A stretch of DNA of 64,000 nt, taken from the NCBI RefSeq assembly GCF_003634275.1, contig NZ_RBWY01000001.1, positions 1 to 64,000 of the forward strand, in the 5' to 3' direction. Origin of the DNA: Orbus hercynius. Lineage in GTDB: Bacteria; Pseudomonadota; Gammaproteobacteria; Enterobacterales; Orbaceae. The position numbers were made by a program, and so were the translations under genes. How positions within the stretch are numbered: position 1 is the stretch's first letter; each line of letters starts with the position of its first letter. Below, one piece after another: positions 56,589 through 64,000 of the stretch. The notes under the pieces were generated by a model. The model worked only from the letters and a program-made list of their open reading frames with translations. It was not told where the DNA came from and made no database searches.

Positions 56589-58733
56589 ATGGTCTTAACG
56601 ATTATAAAAATTATTCTAAAAGTTCTCTTCCATGTTAGTGTTAAAGGTAACCTTAATCACTTTAATCACCAAAAGTTGATGATAACGGCCAATCATGTTT
56701 CCTTTTTGCATGGTATTTTATTAGGCGTGTTTTTACCTGTTCGGCCGGTGTTTGTTATTTATTCTGGTTATATTGATCATTGGTTTGTTAAATTAGCAAA
56801 ACGTTATGTTGATTTTATCGCGATAAATCCAACCAATCCGATGGCGATTAAACAGTTAGTGCGACAAATCGATAAAAATCGGGCAGTGGTTATTTTCCCA
56901 GAAGGGAAAGCTGCATTGACTGGCTCATTAATAAAAATTTATGATGGAGCGGCATTTGTGGCTGCAAAGTCTGGCGCGACAATCGTACCGGTTTGGATTG
57001 AAGGCGCTGAATTGACATTTACCAGCCGTTTGAAAGGGATCTTTCGCCGCCGATTATTTCCGTGTATTACCATGCATGTGCTCGAGCCCAAACATATTGC
57101 GATGCCTATCGCTAAAAAAGCGAGCGAAAGGCGGTATATTGCCGGTGAAAAACTCCAGCAAATTATGATGCAAGCGCGCATAGAAAGCCGTCCTAAATTA
57201 ACTCTCTTCGAGGCGCTATTAGAATCACAAGTACGTTATGGCGCTAATCTACCGATTATTCAAGATCCAACGACTACAAATTTGAGTTATCGTAAGCTCC
57301 TACAACAAATATTGGGTCTTGGATATATTTTTGACAAATTGACCCAAAAAAACGAGCGTGTAGGGGTTTTATTGCCAAATGCGGTTGTGAGTGTATCGGT
57401 GATTTTGGCGCTATCTCTCAAAAATCGCACGCCTGCGATGCTTAACTATACTGCTGGTGAAAAGGGATTAAATTGCGCGGTTAAGTCTGCACAAATTAAA
57501 ACGATTATTACCTCAAGAAAATTTTTGAACAAAGGTAATTTGGATCATCTCTTGCACGAGATAAACGATGTGAACTGGTGTTTTTTGGAAGACTGTAAAG
57601 CGGATTTAACGTTAGTAAATAAAGCATCGGTTTTTATTTATCAATTTATACCTCGCTTGCTAACGCGAGCACATAACTCTGAAGAAGAGGCGTTAATACT
57701 ATTTACTTCCGGCTCGGAAGGTAATCCAAAAGGGGTTGTTCATTCTCATAGTAGTTTGTTGGCGAATGTTGAGCAGATTCGCAGCGTGATTGATCCGATG
57801 CCAACTGATCGATTTATGTCAACGTTACCTTTATTTCATGCGTTTGGCTTGACGGCTGGATTATTCTTACCGCTGTATTCTGGTAGTCAGACATTTTTGT
57901 ACCCCAATCCGCTGCATTATAAAATGGTACCTGAAATCATTTATGATCAAAATTGCACGGTACTATTTGGTACACCAACATTTCTTGCTAATTATGCACG
58001 TTATGCTCATCCTGATAATTTTATGCGCTTACGTTATGTCGTTGCAGGAGCAGAGCGATTATCAGATGCTACGCGTGATATTTGGAAAAATAAATTTGGT
58101 ATTCGTATTTTAGAAGGATATGGCGTAACCGAGTGTGCGCCGGTTGTGTCACTCAATGTACCAATGGCATATAAACGTGGTTCAGTTGGTCGAGTTTTAC
58201 CAGGCATGCGTACTCGTATTGTTCCTGTCGATGGTATTCAATCAGGGGGAAGGTTACAGCTACAAGGCCCTAATGTTATGAAAGGCTATTTGCTACTTGA
58301 ACAGCCAGGTAAATTAGTCACGGTGAGTGCGACTGATAAAGACGGTAATGTGACCAAAGGCTGGTACGATACTGGTGATATTGTTGATATTGATTCTGAT
58401 GGTTTTATTACGATTAAAGGTCGGCTTAAACGATTTGCAAAAATTGCTGGAGAAATGGTGTCACTAGAAAGTGTAGAATCATTGGCTAAAGCAGTTGATG
58501 CTCAAGGAATGCATGGCGCGACGATTAAAGCCGATGCAAGTAAAGGCGAAGCGATCGTATTATTTACTACATCTGATACTGTGAACCGAGACAAGCTCAA
58601 TCAAGCAGCACAAACATTGGGTATTCCTGCATTAGCCGTGCCACGAGATATTCGTGTTATTAAACAGCTGCCTTTACTCGGAACGGGTAAAATCGATTTT
58701 GTTACATTGAGACAGATGGCTGATAAAAGTTAA
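56589..58733 (+). CDS. aas: Bifunctional acyl-[ACP] synthetase / 2-acyl-glycerophosphoethanolamine acyltransferase Aas
   Basis: Aas re-acylates lysophosphatidylethanolamine at the inner membrane. The 714-residue protein follows E. coli Aas (719) throughout. The N-terminal PlsC-type acyltransferase domain (about 1-200) has NHVSFLHG at 35-42 and FPEGK near 100. The AMP-forming synthetase domain (about 215-714) has LFTSGSEGNPKG, GYGVTECAPVV, and GKIDFVTL with the catalytic lysine. In the HX4D motif, His36 is kept but position 41 is His instead of the catalytic Asp. The usual lysophospholipid flippase partner lplT is not adjacent. Confidence 0.94.
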   Translation: MVLTIIKIILKVLFHVSVKGNLNHFNHQKLMITANHVSFLHGILLGVFLPVRPVFVIYSGYIDHWFVKLAKRYVDFIAINPTNPMAIKQLVRQIDKNRAVVIFPEGKAALTGSLIKIYDGAAFVAAKSGATIVPVWIEGAELTFTSRLKGIFRRRLFPCITMHVLEPKHIAMPIAKKASERRYIAGEKLQQIMMQARIESRPKLTLFEALLESQVRYGANLPIIQDPTTTNLSYRKLLQQILGLGYIFDKLTQKNERVGVLLPNAVVSVSVILALSLKNRTPAMLNYTAGEKGLNCAVKSAQIKTIITSRKFLNKGNLDHLLHEINDVNWCFLEDCKADLTLVNKASVFIYQFIPRLLTRAHNSEEEALILFTSGSEGNPKGVVHSHSSLLANVEQIRSVIDPMPTDRFMSTLPLFHAFGLTAGLFLPLYSGSQTFLYPNPLHYKMVPEIIYDQNCTVLFGTPTFLANYARYAHPDNFMRLRYVVAGAERLSDATRDIWKNKFGIRILEGYGVTECAPVVSLNVPMAYKRGSVGRVLPGMRTRIVPVDGIQSGGRLQLQGPNVMKGYLLLEQPGKLVTVSATDKDGNVTKGWYDTGDIVDIDSDGFITIKGRLKRFAKIAGEMVSLESVESLAKAVDAQGMHGATIKADASKGEAIVLFTTSDTVNRDKLNQAAQTLGIPALAVPRDIRVIKQLPLLGTGKIDFVTLRQMADKS

Positions 58734-58758
58734 ACGATCCGTTTGCTAATCTAAATTA

Positions 58759-58790
58759 TTATAGCGGTATGCTCATCATTATCGCTATAA
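58759..58790. repeat. 8-bp perfect inverted repeat after aas
   Basis: TTATAGCG (58759-58766) and CGCTATAA (58783-58790) flank a 16-base loop, 25 bases past the aas stop. TTATAGCG occurs once more at 58851. No T-run follows. It may end the aas message. Confidence 0.5.
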
Positions 58791-58805
58791 TTCTAGAGGA
58801 TTATT

Positions 58806-58856
58806 ATGAATAATCTCTCTTTATTAAGCCGATACATTGTGGCAACACTATTATAG
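58806..58856 (+). CDS. Possible 16-residue peptide or gene remnant upstream of murQ
   Basis: ATG at 58806 follows AGAGGA with ideal spacing and opens a frame of 16 codons with hydrophobic character (LSLLSRYIVATLL). A one-base shift after the stop enters another short hydrophobic frame at 58859-58888 (MVSVIISLL). Together they resemble the signal-anchor of a membrane protein broken by a frameshift, or simply a short leader peptide before murQ. No homologue recognised. Confidence 0.25.
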   Translation: MNNLSLLSRYIVATLL

Positions 58857-58931
58857 CGATGGTTTCAGTGATAATTTCGCTTCTTTGATTTTATACATAA
58901 ATAATTTAACAACATGATGGGCCGCTATATT

Positions 58932-59840
58932 ATGCAAAATATTAATCTTTCTCATTTGGTCACTGAGAGCCGTAATCACGCCAGTGAGCAGATCGATGAA
59001 CTATCGACTCTTGATATGCTCACTGTCATTAATAATGAAGATAAAACAATCGCTTTCGCTGTCGAACAAGTGTTACCGCAAGTCGCGTTAGCTGTCGATA
59101 AGATTGCTAACGCTTTTTTACAAGGCGGCCGTTTAATTTATGTCGGTGCCGGTACATCTGGACGTTTAGGGATTCTTGATGCAAGTGAATGTCCACCAAC
59201 TTTTGGCAGCGCGCCCGAACAAGTCGTTGGCTTAATCGCTGGCGGTAATACGGCAATCTTTAAGGCGGTTGAAAATGTTGAAGATAATCAGTCTCTTGGC
59301 CAGCAGGATTTACAATCGGTTGGATTTACAGCAGCTGATATATTAGTTGCCATTGCGGCGAGTGGCCGAACCCCTTATGTGATCGGCGCGATGAATTATG
59401 CTAAATCGTTAAATGCAACGGTGGTGAGTTTATGCTGCAATCCCAATTCACCAATGGTTAGTTTAGCGGATATTGCAATTACCCCCGTTGTTGGGCCTGA
59501 GGTTATTACAGGCTCATCTCGAATGAAAGCGGGAACCGCGCAAAAGCTTGTACTTAATATGCTAACGACTGGCAGTATGATTAAAATCGGTAAGGTATTT
59601 GGTAATCTGATGGTTGATGTTGAGGCGACTAATGCCAAATTAGTTGAACGGCAAATCAACATTGTCATGCAAGCAACGTCGTGTACTCGGCAACAAGCTC
59701 AGCAAGCATTAGTTGTAACTAAGCGGGATTGTAAAACGGCGATTGTAATGATTCTAACGCATACTGACGCGGAGCAAGCTAAAGCGTTATTAAACCAGTG
59801 CGGTGGTTCTATCCGTAAAGTGTTGTCTGATGCGTGCTAG
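58932..59840 (+). CDS. murQ: N-acetylmuramic acid 6-phosphate etherase MurQ
   Basis: MurQ cleaves the lactyl ether of MurNAc-6-phosphate to give GlcNAc-6-phosphate in cell-wall recycling. It is a SIS-domain enzyme; the sugar-binding [25 protein letters not shown] lies in two blocks at about residues 60-84, and [12 protein letters not shown] and [18 protein letters not shown] follow. From ATG 58932 it has 302 residues (E. coli 298); ATGs at 58914 and 58917 are in frame. It works on the product line that AmpD also feeds. murP and anmK are not adjacent. Confidence 0.95.
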   Translation: MQNINLSHLVTESRNHASEQIDELSTLDMLTVINNEDKTIAFAVEQVLPQVALAVDKIANAFLQGGRLIYVGAGTSGRLGILDASECPPTFGSAPEQVVGLIAGGNTAIFKAVENVEDNQSLGQQDLQSVGFTAADILVAIAASGRTPYVIGAMNYAKSLNATVVSLCCNPNSPMVSLADIAITPVVGPEVITGSSRMKAGTAQKLVLNMLTTGSMIKIGKVFGNLMVDVEATNAKLVERQINIVMQATSCTRQQAQQALVVTKRDCKTAIVMILTHTDAEQAKALLNQCGGSIRKVLSDAC

Positions 59841-59990
59841 TATAAGAAGCGGTATTAATATAATAATTGTGCTTTAGAAATAATTATTTAATATTTATGG
59901 CTACTATTACCAGCTTAAGATTAGAAACCGCGATTGGATTAACTAAATTATAGGGTTCGTTTTATTACAATAAAAAGGCGACAAAGTTCG

Positions 59991-60019
59991 TTGACTATCT
60001 TGTTATTTACCTCTATAAT
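59991..60019 (+). promoter_or_regulatory. rpmH operon promoter
   Basis: TTGACT (59991-59996), a 17-base spacer and a perfect TATAAT (60014-60019) stand about 70 bases before the rpmH ATG. One of the best sigma-70 matches in the window. Confidence 0.88.
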
Positions 60020-60086
60020 CTCGACCTCTTTATAACCAAAGTGGAGTTTGTCTCCGCTCATTGTTAATAATTTGATTTAGGTATAA

Positions 60087-60236
<150 letters not shown>

Positions 60237-60249
60237 TATGTAAAGTTGA

Positions 60250-60615
60250 GTGATTAATTTGCTCACCTTTAGCAGGGAGTTACGTTTGCTAACTCCCGCC
60301 GACTTTAAACACGTCTTTAACCAGTCTATTCGGGTAAGTTCACCATATATCACTTTTGTTGCCAGAGAAAATTCTTTAACTCATTGCCGAATCGGTTTCG
60401 CAATTGCCAAAAAGCAAATTAAGCATGCACATGATCGTAATCGCCTTAAGCGTGTGATTAGGGAGCAGTTTCGTTTGGCACAGTGCGAACTTCCTGCAAT
60501 AGATGTCATTGTAATGGCAAGATCTGCCGCTTCTGAACTCGATAATTCGGCGTTAAGGGCCGTCGTTGATAAATTATGGCAACGTCTCATTTTAATGCAG
60601 AAAAATCAACATTGA
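60250..60615 (+). CDS. rnpA: Ribonuclease P protein component
   Basis: RnpA binds the M1 RNA and the tRNA 5' leader in RNase P. The 121-residue basic protein has the family opening [17 protein letters not shown] and the RNR motif in [15 protein letters not shown] at about residues 58-72. The start is GTG, 13 bases after rpmH; this weak start fits the low need for RnpA compared with L34. Its 3' end overlaps yidD by 40 bases. Confidence 0.96.
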   Translation: MINLLTFSRELRLLTPADFKHVFNQSIRVSSPYITFVARENSLTHCRIGFAIAKKQIKHAHDRNRLKRVIREQFRLAQCELPAIDVIVMARSAASELDNSALRAVVDKLWQRLILMQKNQH

Positions 60616-60875
60616 AATTATACTTGGCACAATTGACTTCATTAGGCGCAAATGGCTTTATTTGGATAATTCGGGGCTATCAGCGTTTTATTAGTCCATT
60701 ACTTGGCCCACACTGCCGTTTTAATCCAACGTGCTCACACTATGCAATTATTGCACTAAAACGCTTTGGATTGATAAAAGGGAGTTGGCTAACGGTTAAA
60801 CGTGTATTAAAATGTCATCCTTTACATGAAGGGGGCGACGATCCTGTTCCTCCTTGCAATGACAAAAAACAATAG
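60576..60875 (+). CDS. yidD: Membrane protein insertion efficiency factor YidD
   Basis: A 99-residue membrane-associated protein that helps YidC-dependent insertion. The core matches E. coli Yid[22 protein letters not shown] (in two parts), [29 protein letters not shown] and GGDDPVPP. The ATG at 60576 gives an extra N-terminal segment of about 14 residues and overlaps rnpA by 40 bases; a later TTG near 60612 would remove most of that overlap. Gene order is the conserved one. Confidence 0.94.
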   Translation: MATSHFNAEKSTLKLYLAQLTSLGANGFIWIIRGYQRFISPLLGPHCRFNPTCSHYAIIALKRFGLIKGSWLTVKRVLKCHPLHEGGDDPVPPCNDKKQ

Positions 60876-60886
60876 AGAAAACACGA

Positions 60887-62512
60887 ATGGCATCTCAACG
60901 TAACATTTTAATTATTGCTTTACTTTTTGTTTCTTATCTAATCTGGCAAGCTTGGGACAAAGATCATGCGCCTAAGCCTGCTACTGCAAATCAGTTATCA
61001 GAACAAATGGTAAGTAATGATGATGCAGTTGCAAACACTGCTGGACAAACCATCACCGTTAAGTCCGATGTGTTGTCTTTAGTTATCAATACTTACGGTG
61101 GTGATGTCCAATCAGCACAGTTATTAAAGTATGATCAAACCTTAGACTCACATACGCCATTTCAATTATTAATGGCTCGACCTGATTTTATTTATATAGC
61201 GGAGAGCGGATTAACGGGTAGAAATGGGCCAGATAACCCAAGACAAGGTTCGCGTCCGACTTATCAAGCAGCGCAAAAAGAGTTTGTTTTAGCTGATGGT
61301 CAAAATGAATTACGCGTGCCATTAACTTATTCGAAAGATGGCGTGACGTACACTAAAGTTTATGTGCTTAAGCGTGGTCAATATGCGTTAGATGTCAGCT
61401 ATGATATTAATAACCAAACAGCCCAACCTATTGAAGTTGCGATGTATGGTCAGCTAAAGCAAACTGTTGACTTACCAACTGATGTAATAACTGAGGGCGG
61501 TGGTGGACTCGGTTTAAGCTCATTTCGTGGCGCAGCGTATTCAAGTTCTGAAACTAACTACACGAAATACAGTTTTGCTGATATTAAAGATAAAAACTTA
61601 TCAGTGAACTCTTCAACCGGTTGGGTTGCTATGTTGCAACACTACTTTGCGTCAGCTTGGGTTCCAACACAAGATCAAGAGAACTTATTATATACGCGTT
61701 CAACCGCTAAAGGCAGCCAAGCAACGGTTGGTTTTAAAGGTGAAGAAACCGTGGTTAATGGTGGTCAATCGCAAACGATTACCGCTAAACTATGGTTAGG
61801 TCCAGAAATTCAAAGCCAATTAGCGGCAACTGCGAAGCACTTAGATTTAATTGTTGACTATGGTTGGTTATGGTTCTTATCGCAACCACTATTCCATTTA
61901 TTGACTTTCATCCAAGGTTTTGTTGGTAACTGGGGCGTTGCAATTATCATTATTACCTTTATTGTGCGTGGTATTTTGTTCCCACTAACGCGTGCACAAT
62001 ATCGTTCATTGGCTAAGATGAAATTATTACAGCCAAGACTACAAGCACTTAAAGAGCGTTATGGTGATGATCGTCAAAAAATGAGCCAAGAGACGATGGC
62101 GCTGTACCGTGAAGAAAAAGTTAATCCTTTAGGCGGCTGTTTACCATTATTAGTACAGATGCCGATTTTCTTAGCATTATTCTATATGCTAGGTAGTTCG
62201 GTTGAACTTCGACAAGCACCATTTATGTTATGGATTCAAGATTTGGCCGCGCCAGATCCGTATTATATCCTGCCATTATTAATGGGCGGAACGATGTTCT
62301 TAATTCAAAAAATGTCGCCAACACCGGTGACTGATCCAATGCAGCAAAAATTAATGACGTTTATGCCATTAATCTTTACGGTGTTTTTCTTATGGTTCCC
62401 ATCAGGATTAGTTTTATACTATATCGTGAGTAACTTATTTACGATTGTGCAACAACGTATTATTTACTGGGAGCTTGAGAAAAAAGGGCTTCACGATAAG
62501 AAGAAAAAATAA
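60887..62512 (+). CDS. yidC: Membrane protein insertase YidC
   Basis: YidC inserts and folds inner-membrane proteins alone or with SecYEG. The 541-residue protein has an N-terminal anchor ([17 protein letters not shown]), a large periplasmic P1 domain (about 50-330), and the conserved five-helix core. In the core, [20 protein letters not shown] carries the hydrophilic-groove arginine and [16 protein letters not shown] is the family signature. The C-terminal tail is lysine-rich ([10 protein letters not shown]). A terminator follows; mnmE, the usual next gene, is absent. Confidence 0.97.
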   Translation: MASQRNILIIALLFVSYLIWQAWDKDHAPKPATANQLSEQMVSNDDAVANTAGQTITVKSDVLSLVINTYGGDVQSAQLLKYDQTLDSHTPFQLLMARPDFIYIAESGLTGRNGPDNPRQGSRPTYQAAQKEFVLADGQNELRVPLTYSKDGVTYTKVYVLKRGQYALDVSYDINNQTAQPIEVAMYGQLKQTVDLPTDVITEGGGGLGLSSFRGAAYSSSETNYTKYSFADIKDKNLSVNSSTGWVAMLQHYFASAWVPTQDQENLLYTRSTAKGSQATVGFKGEETVVNGGQSQTITAKLWLGPEIQSQLAATAKHLDLIVDYGWLWFLSQPLFHLLTFIQGFVGNWGVAIIIITFIVRGILFPLTRAQYRSLAKMKLLQPRLQALKERYGDDRQKMSQETMALYREEKVNPLGGCLPLLVQMPIFLALFYMLGSSVELRQAPFMLWIQDLAAPDPYYILPLLMGGTMFLIQKMSPTPVTDPMQQKLMTFMPLIFTVFFLWFPSGLVLYYIVSNLFTIVQQRIIYWELEKKGLHDKKKK

Positions 62513-62520
62513 TATCGCAT

Positions 62521-62551
62521 TAAGGCAGAGCATTCTCTGCCTTAATTTTTT
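62521..62551 (+). terminator. Intrinsic terminator after yidC, abutting the nudC start
   Basis: TAAGGCAGAG (62521-62530) pairs perfectly with CTCTGCCTTA (62535-62544) around a four-base loop, followed by ATTTTTT to 62551. The nudC ATG begins at 62552. Confidence 0.9.
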
Positions 62552-63361
62552 ATGGACAAAAATGATATGCAACAACACATTATTTTAACGGGTCTTGAAC
62601 AGGGCTATTGGTTTGTTAGTCAAAATGGTCGTTTATGGTTACCTAAAGGTGAAGTACCAAGTGGGCTTGCTAAGGATTTTGATTTTACCGGTGATAGCGC
62701 GCAGCCAATTGGCGAATGGCAAGGGCAAATTGCTTGGCTGATTTGTAAAGAGATGAAACACAGCATGGGATCGATTCGGCCTTTGCTGGGCAGTAGTGAG
62801 CAGGCGCTGTTTTTAATGGCTGGGCGTGCGGTACAATTGGCCGAATTTTATCGTTCACATAAATATTGTGGTTATTGTGGCCACCAAATGCATTTAAGTA
62901 CCACTGAGTGGTGTTGTTTATGTGCGAAATGCCATCAGCGTTACTATCCCCAAATTTCGCCATCGATTATCGTTGCCATTCGCAATAAAAATAAAATTTT
63001 ACTTGCGAAGCACACCAGACATGCTCAAGAAGATCTGTATACGGTTTTAGCGGGATTTGTTGAGGTCGGTGAAACGATGGAACAAGCGGTTGTGCGCGAA
63101 GTCTATGAAGAGTCGAAAGTGGCGATCAAGAATATTCGATATGTGGCTTCGCAGCCTTGGCCGTTTCCTAATTCAATGATGATGGCTTATTTAGCGGATT
63201 ATGATCACGGTGAAATTAGCGTTGATCCCAGTGAATTGGTTGAAGCACATTGGTATCACTATAGTGAACTGCCTAAAATTCCAGAATATGGCACTGTCGC
63301 TCGGCGTTTAATTGAAGATACGGTTATTTTGTGCCGTGAATATGACGAGTTTGGCGAATAA
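62552..63361 (+). CDS. nudC: NAD-capped RNA hydrolase NudC
   Basis: NudC removes the NAD cap from RNA and cleaves NADH. The 269-residue protein has an N-terminal domain, a zinc ribbon with Cys106, Cys109, Cys124 and Cys127 (CGYC, CAKC region), and the Nudix domain with box [20 protein letters not shown] at about 168-187. The NAD-specific SQPWPFPNS motif follows, as in E. coli NudC. The box ends EESKV, with lysine in place of the usual glycine. The start at 62552 has no Shine-Dalgarno sequence; ATG 62567 is an alternative. Together with RppH, the window holds both known RNA-decapping Nudix enzymes. Confidence 0.95.
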   Translation: MDKNDMQQHIILTGLEQGYWFVSQNGRLWLPKGEVPSGLAKDFDFTGDSAQPIGEWQGQIAWLICKEMKHSMGSIRPLLGSSEQALFLMAGRAVQLAEFYRSHKYCGYCGHQMHLSTTEWCCLCAKCHQRYYPQISPSIIVAIRNKNKILLAKHTRHAQEDLYTVLAGFVEVGETMEQAVVREVYEESKVAIKNIRYVASQPWPFPNSMMMAYLADYDHGEISVDPSELVEAHWYHYSELPKIPEYGTVARRLIEDTVILCREYDEFGE

Positions 63362-63366
63362 ATCTA

Positions 63367-63394
63367 TTGAGCAAGGCTTATAGCTCTTGCTCAA
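63367..63394. terminator. Hairpin between convergent nudC and argR
   Basis: TTGAGCAAG (63367-63375) and CTTGCTCAA (63386-63394) form a nine-pair stem over a ten-base loop. The right arm is inside the last codons of argR. T-runs are poor, so termination strength is uncertain. Confidence 0.45.
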
Positions 63395-63848
63395 ACAAAT
63401 CGAGAATCGTTTGATACAATTTTTTAACAGTAAAACCATTAGTTGGTGTGCTAAAAATCGTATCATCACCCGCAATCGATCCTAAAATGCCTTCTGATTT
63501 ACCGATCGAGTCAAGTAATCGTGCAATTAGCTGAGCAGCGCCTGGGCTAGTGTGAATCACCACCATTGAATGATTATAGTCGATATCGAGCACTAAATTC
63601 TTGAGTGGACTTGAGGTCGTTGGCACGCTAATTTCTGTCGGTAAACAGTAAACCATTTCCATTTTCACATTGCGCGTTCGCACTGCACCAAATTTGGTTA
63701 ACATCCGCGATACTTTGGATTGATTAACATGTTCAAACCCTTGCTCTTGTAGTGCCTGTACAATTTCCAGCTGTGAGCTGAATTTCTCTTGTTTTAGCAT
63801 CTCTTTAAATATTTTAACAAGATCATCTGGTTTGTGCTGAGTTGTCAT
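63378..63848 (-). CDS. argR: Arginine repressor ArgR
   Basis: ArgR is the hexameric arginine-dependent repressor of arginine synthesis genes and a co-factor of Xer recombination at cer. The 156-residue protein has the E. coli length. The N-terminal winged helix contains [21 protein letters not shown] and [14 protein letters not shown] (about residues 20-60). The C-terminal core has [16 protein letters not shown] and GTIAGDD-type SIAGDDTIF (arginine-binding aspartates near 128-129). TGCAT-type inverted repeats upstream suggest autoregulation. mdh, its usual divergent neighbour in E. coli, is not seen. Confidence 0.97.
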   Translation of the reverse strand: MTTQHKPDDLVKIFKEMLKQEKFSSQLEIVQALQEQGFEHVNQSKVSRMLTKFGAVRTRNVKMEMVYCLPTEISVPTTSSPLKNLVLDIDYNHSMVVIHTSPGAAQLIARLLDSIGKSEGILGSIAGDDTIFSTPTNGFTVKKLYQTILDLFEQEL

Positions 63849-63870
63849 TGCTCAATAATTCCTATATTGA

Positions 63871-63909
63871 TTGCATAAATCCGGATAATTATGCAATAAA
63901 TTTGCATAA
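63871..63909. promoter_or_regulatory. Candidate ArgR operator cluster upstream of argR
   Basis: TTGCATAA occurs at 63871-63878 and 63902-63909, with the inverted copy TTATGCAA at 63889-63896. Half-sites of the TGCAT/TGAAT kind make up ARG boxes. The cluster lies 23-61 bases before the argR start. Spacing does not perfectly match two 18-base boxes, so this is tentative. Confidence 0.45.
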
Positions 63910-63935
63910 AATAAAATCATTAAATTACCCTTGTT

Positions 63936-64000
63936 TTATTTTAGTGCACTTTTTGGCCGAAATGCTTTAATTACTTGTTCTTGAGTTTCAATATAAGGCC
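63936..64000 (-). CDS. Possible C-terminal end of a gene running in from the right edge
   Basis: On the minus strand an open frame enters at the window edge and ends with TAA at 63936-63938, encoding about 20 residues that end AFRPKSALK. It would lie directly upstream of argR on the same strand. Too short to identify; chance is possible. Confidence 0.3.
   Translation of the reverse strand, partial: PYIETQEQVIKAFRPKSALK

Overview
The window is an AT-rich gammaproteobacterial chromosome segment made almost entirely of housekeeping genes. The proteins look closest to those of Enterobacterales, and short gene blocks keep E. coli order: lgt-thyA, lpoA-yraN-diaA-dolP, yceD-rpmF-plsX-fabHDG-acpP-fabF, recA-recX-alaS-csrA-tRNA-Ser-tRNA-Arg cluster, wza-wzb-wzc, rlmJ-gor, coaE-zapD-yacG, ppdD-hofB-hofC facing ampD, yfhM-pbpC-ndk, purM-purN, rpmH-rnpA-yidD-yidC. 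The blocks themselves are reshuffled: no dnaA beside rpmH, no pnp after rpsO, no recB/recD beside recC, no lplT beside aas. Low GC plus enterobacterial protein content fits an Orbaceae-like insect-gut lineage (Gilliamella, Orbus, Frischella type). That placement is inference and was not tested here.

Layout. 1-13.9 kb: the 3' end of a 5S rRNA with terminator, then mRNA decapping, lipoprotein maturation, dTMP synthesis, rRNA methylation, outer-membrane/peptidoglycan helpers and the fatty-acid synthesis cluster. 14.0-22.6 kb: a Fur-controlled siderophore-binding lipoprotein, recC, a TatD-family hydrolase, two transporters and a glyoxalase II. 22.6-28.0 kb: tRNA-Asn, recA with a perfect LexA box in its promoter, recX, alaS, csrA, and tRNA-Ser plus three tRNA-Arg genes, one with anticodon UCG. 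28.1-31.9 kb: a capsule/exopolysaccharide export triad without synthesis genes.

32.0-42.6 kb, all minus strand: gor, rlmJ, then a compact run ppdD-hofB-hofC-prepilin peptidase-coaE-zapD-yacG-tsaD-ycaO that mixes a minimal type IV pilus set with coenzyme A, cell division, tRNA t6A and ribosomal-protein modification genes. 42.7-53.4 kb: ampD, yqcC, a Na+/H+ antiporter family protein, alpha-2-macroglobulin with PBP1C, and ndk. 53.4-64 kb: raiA, purN, purM (minus), then rpsO, aas, murQ, rpmH-rnpA-yidD-yidC, nudC, and argR (minus) with candidate autoregulatory ArgR sites. A partial minus-strand frame runs off the right edge.

I see no insertion sequence, prophage, CRISPR array, toxin-antitoxin or defence cassette, and no clear candidate for a wholly new system. 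The observations most worth checking are: an Aas whose HX4D acyltransferase aspartate is replaced by histidine; a near-leaderless yceD promoter; recX overlapping the recA 3' end; a tRNA-Arg(UCG) in the cluster position where E. coli has an ACG gene; an orphan wza-wzb-wzc export set; a pilus ATPase lacking its N-terminal domain; and an intrinsic terminator between purM and purN.
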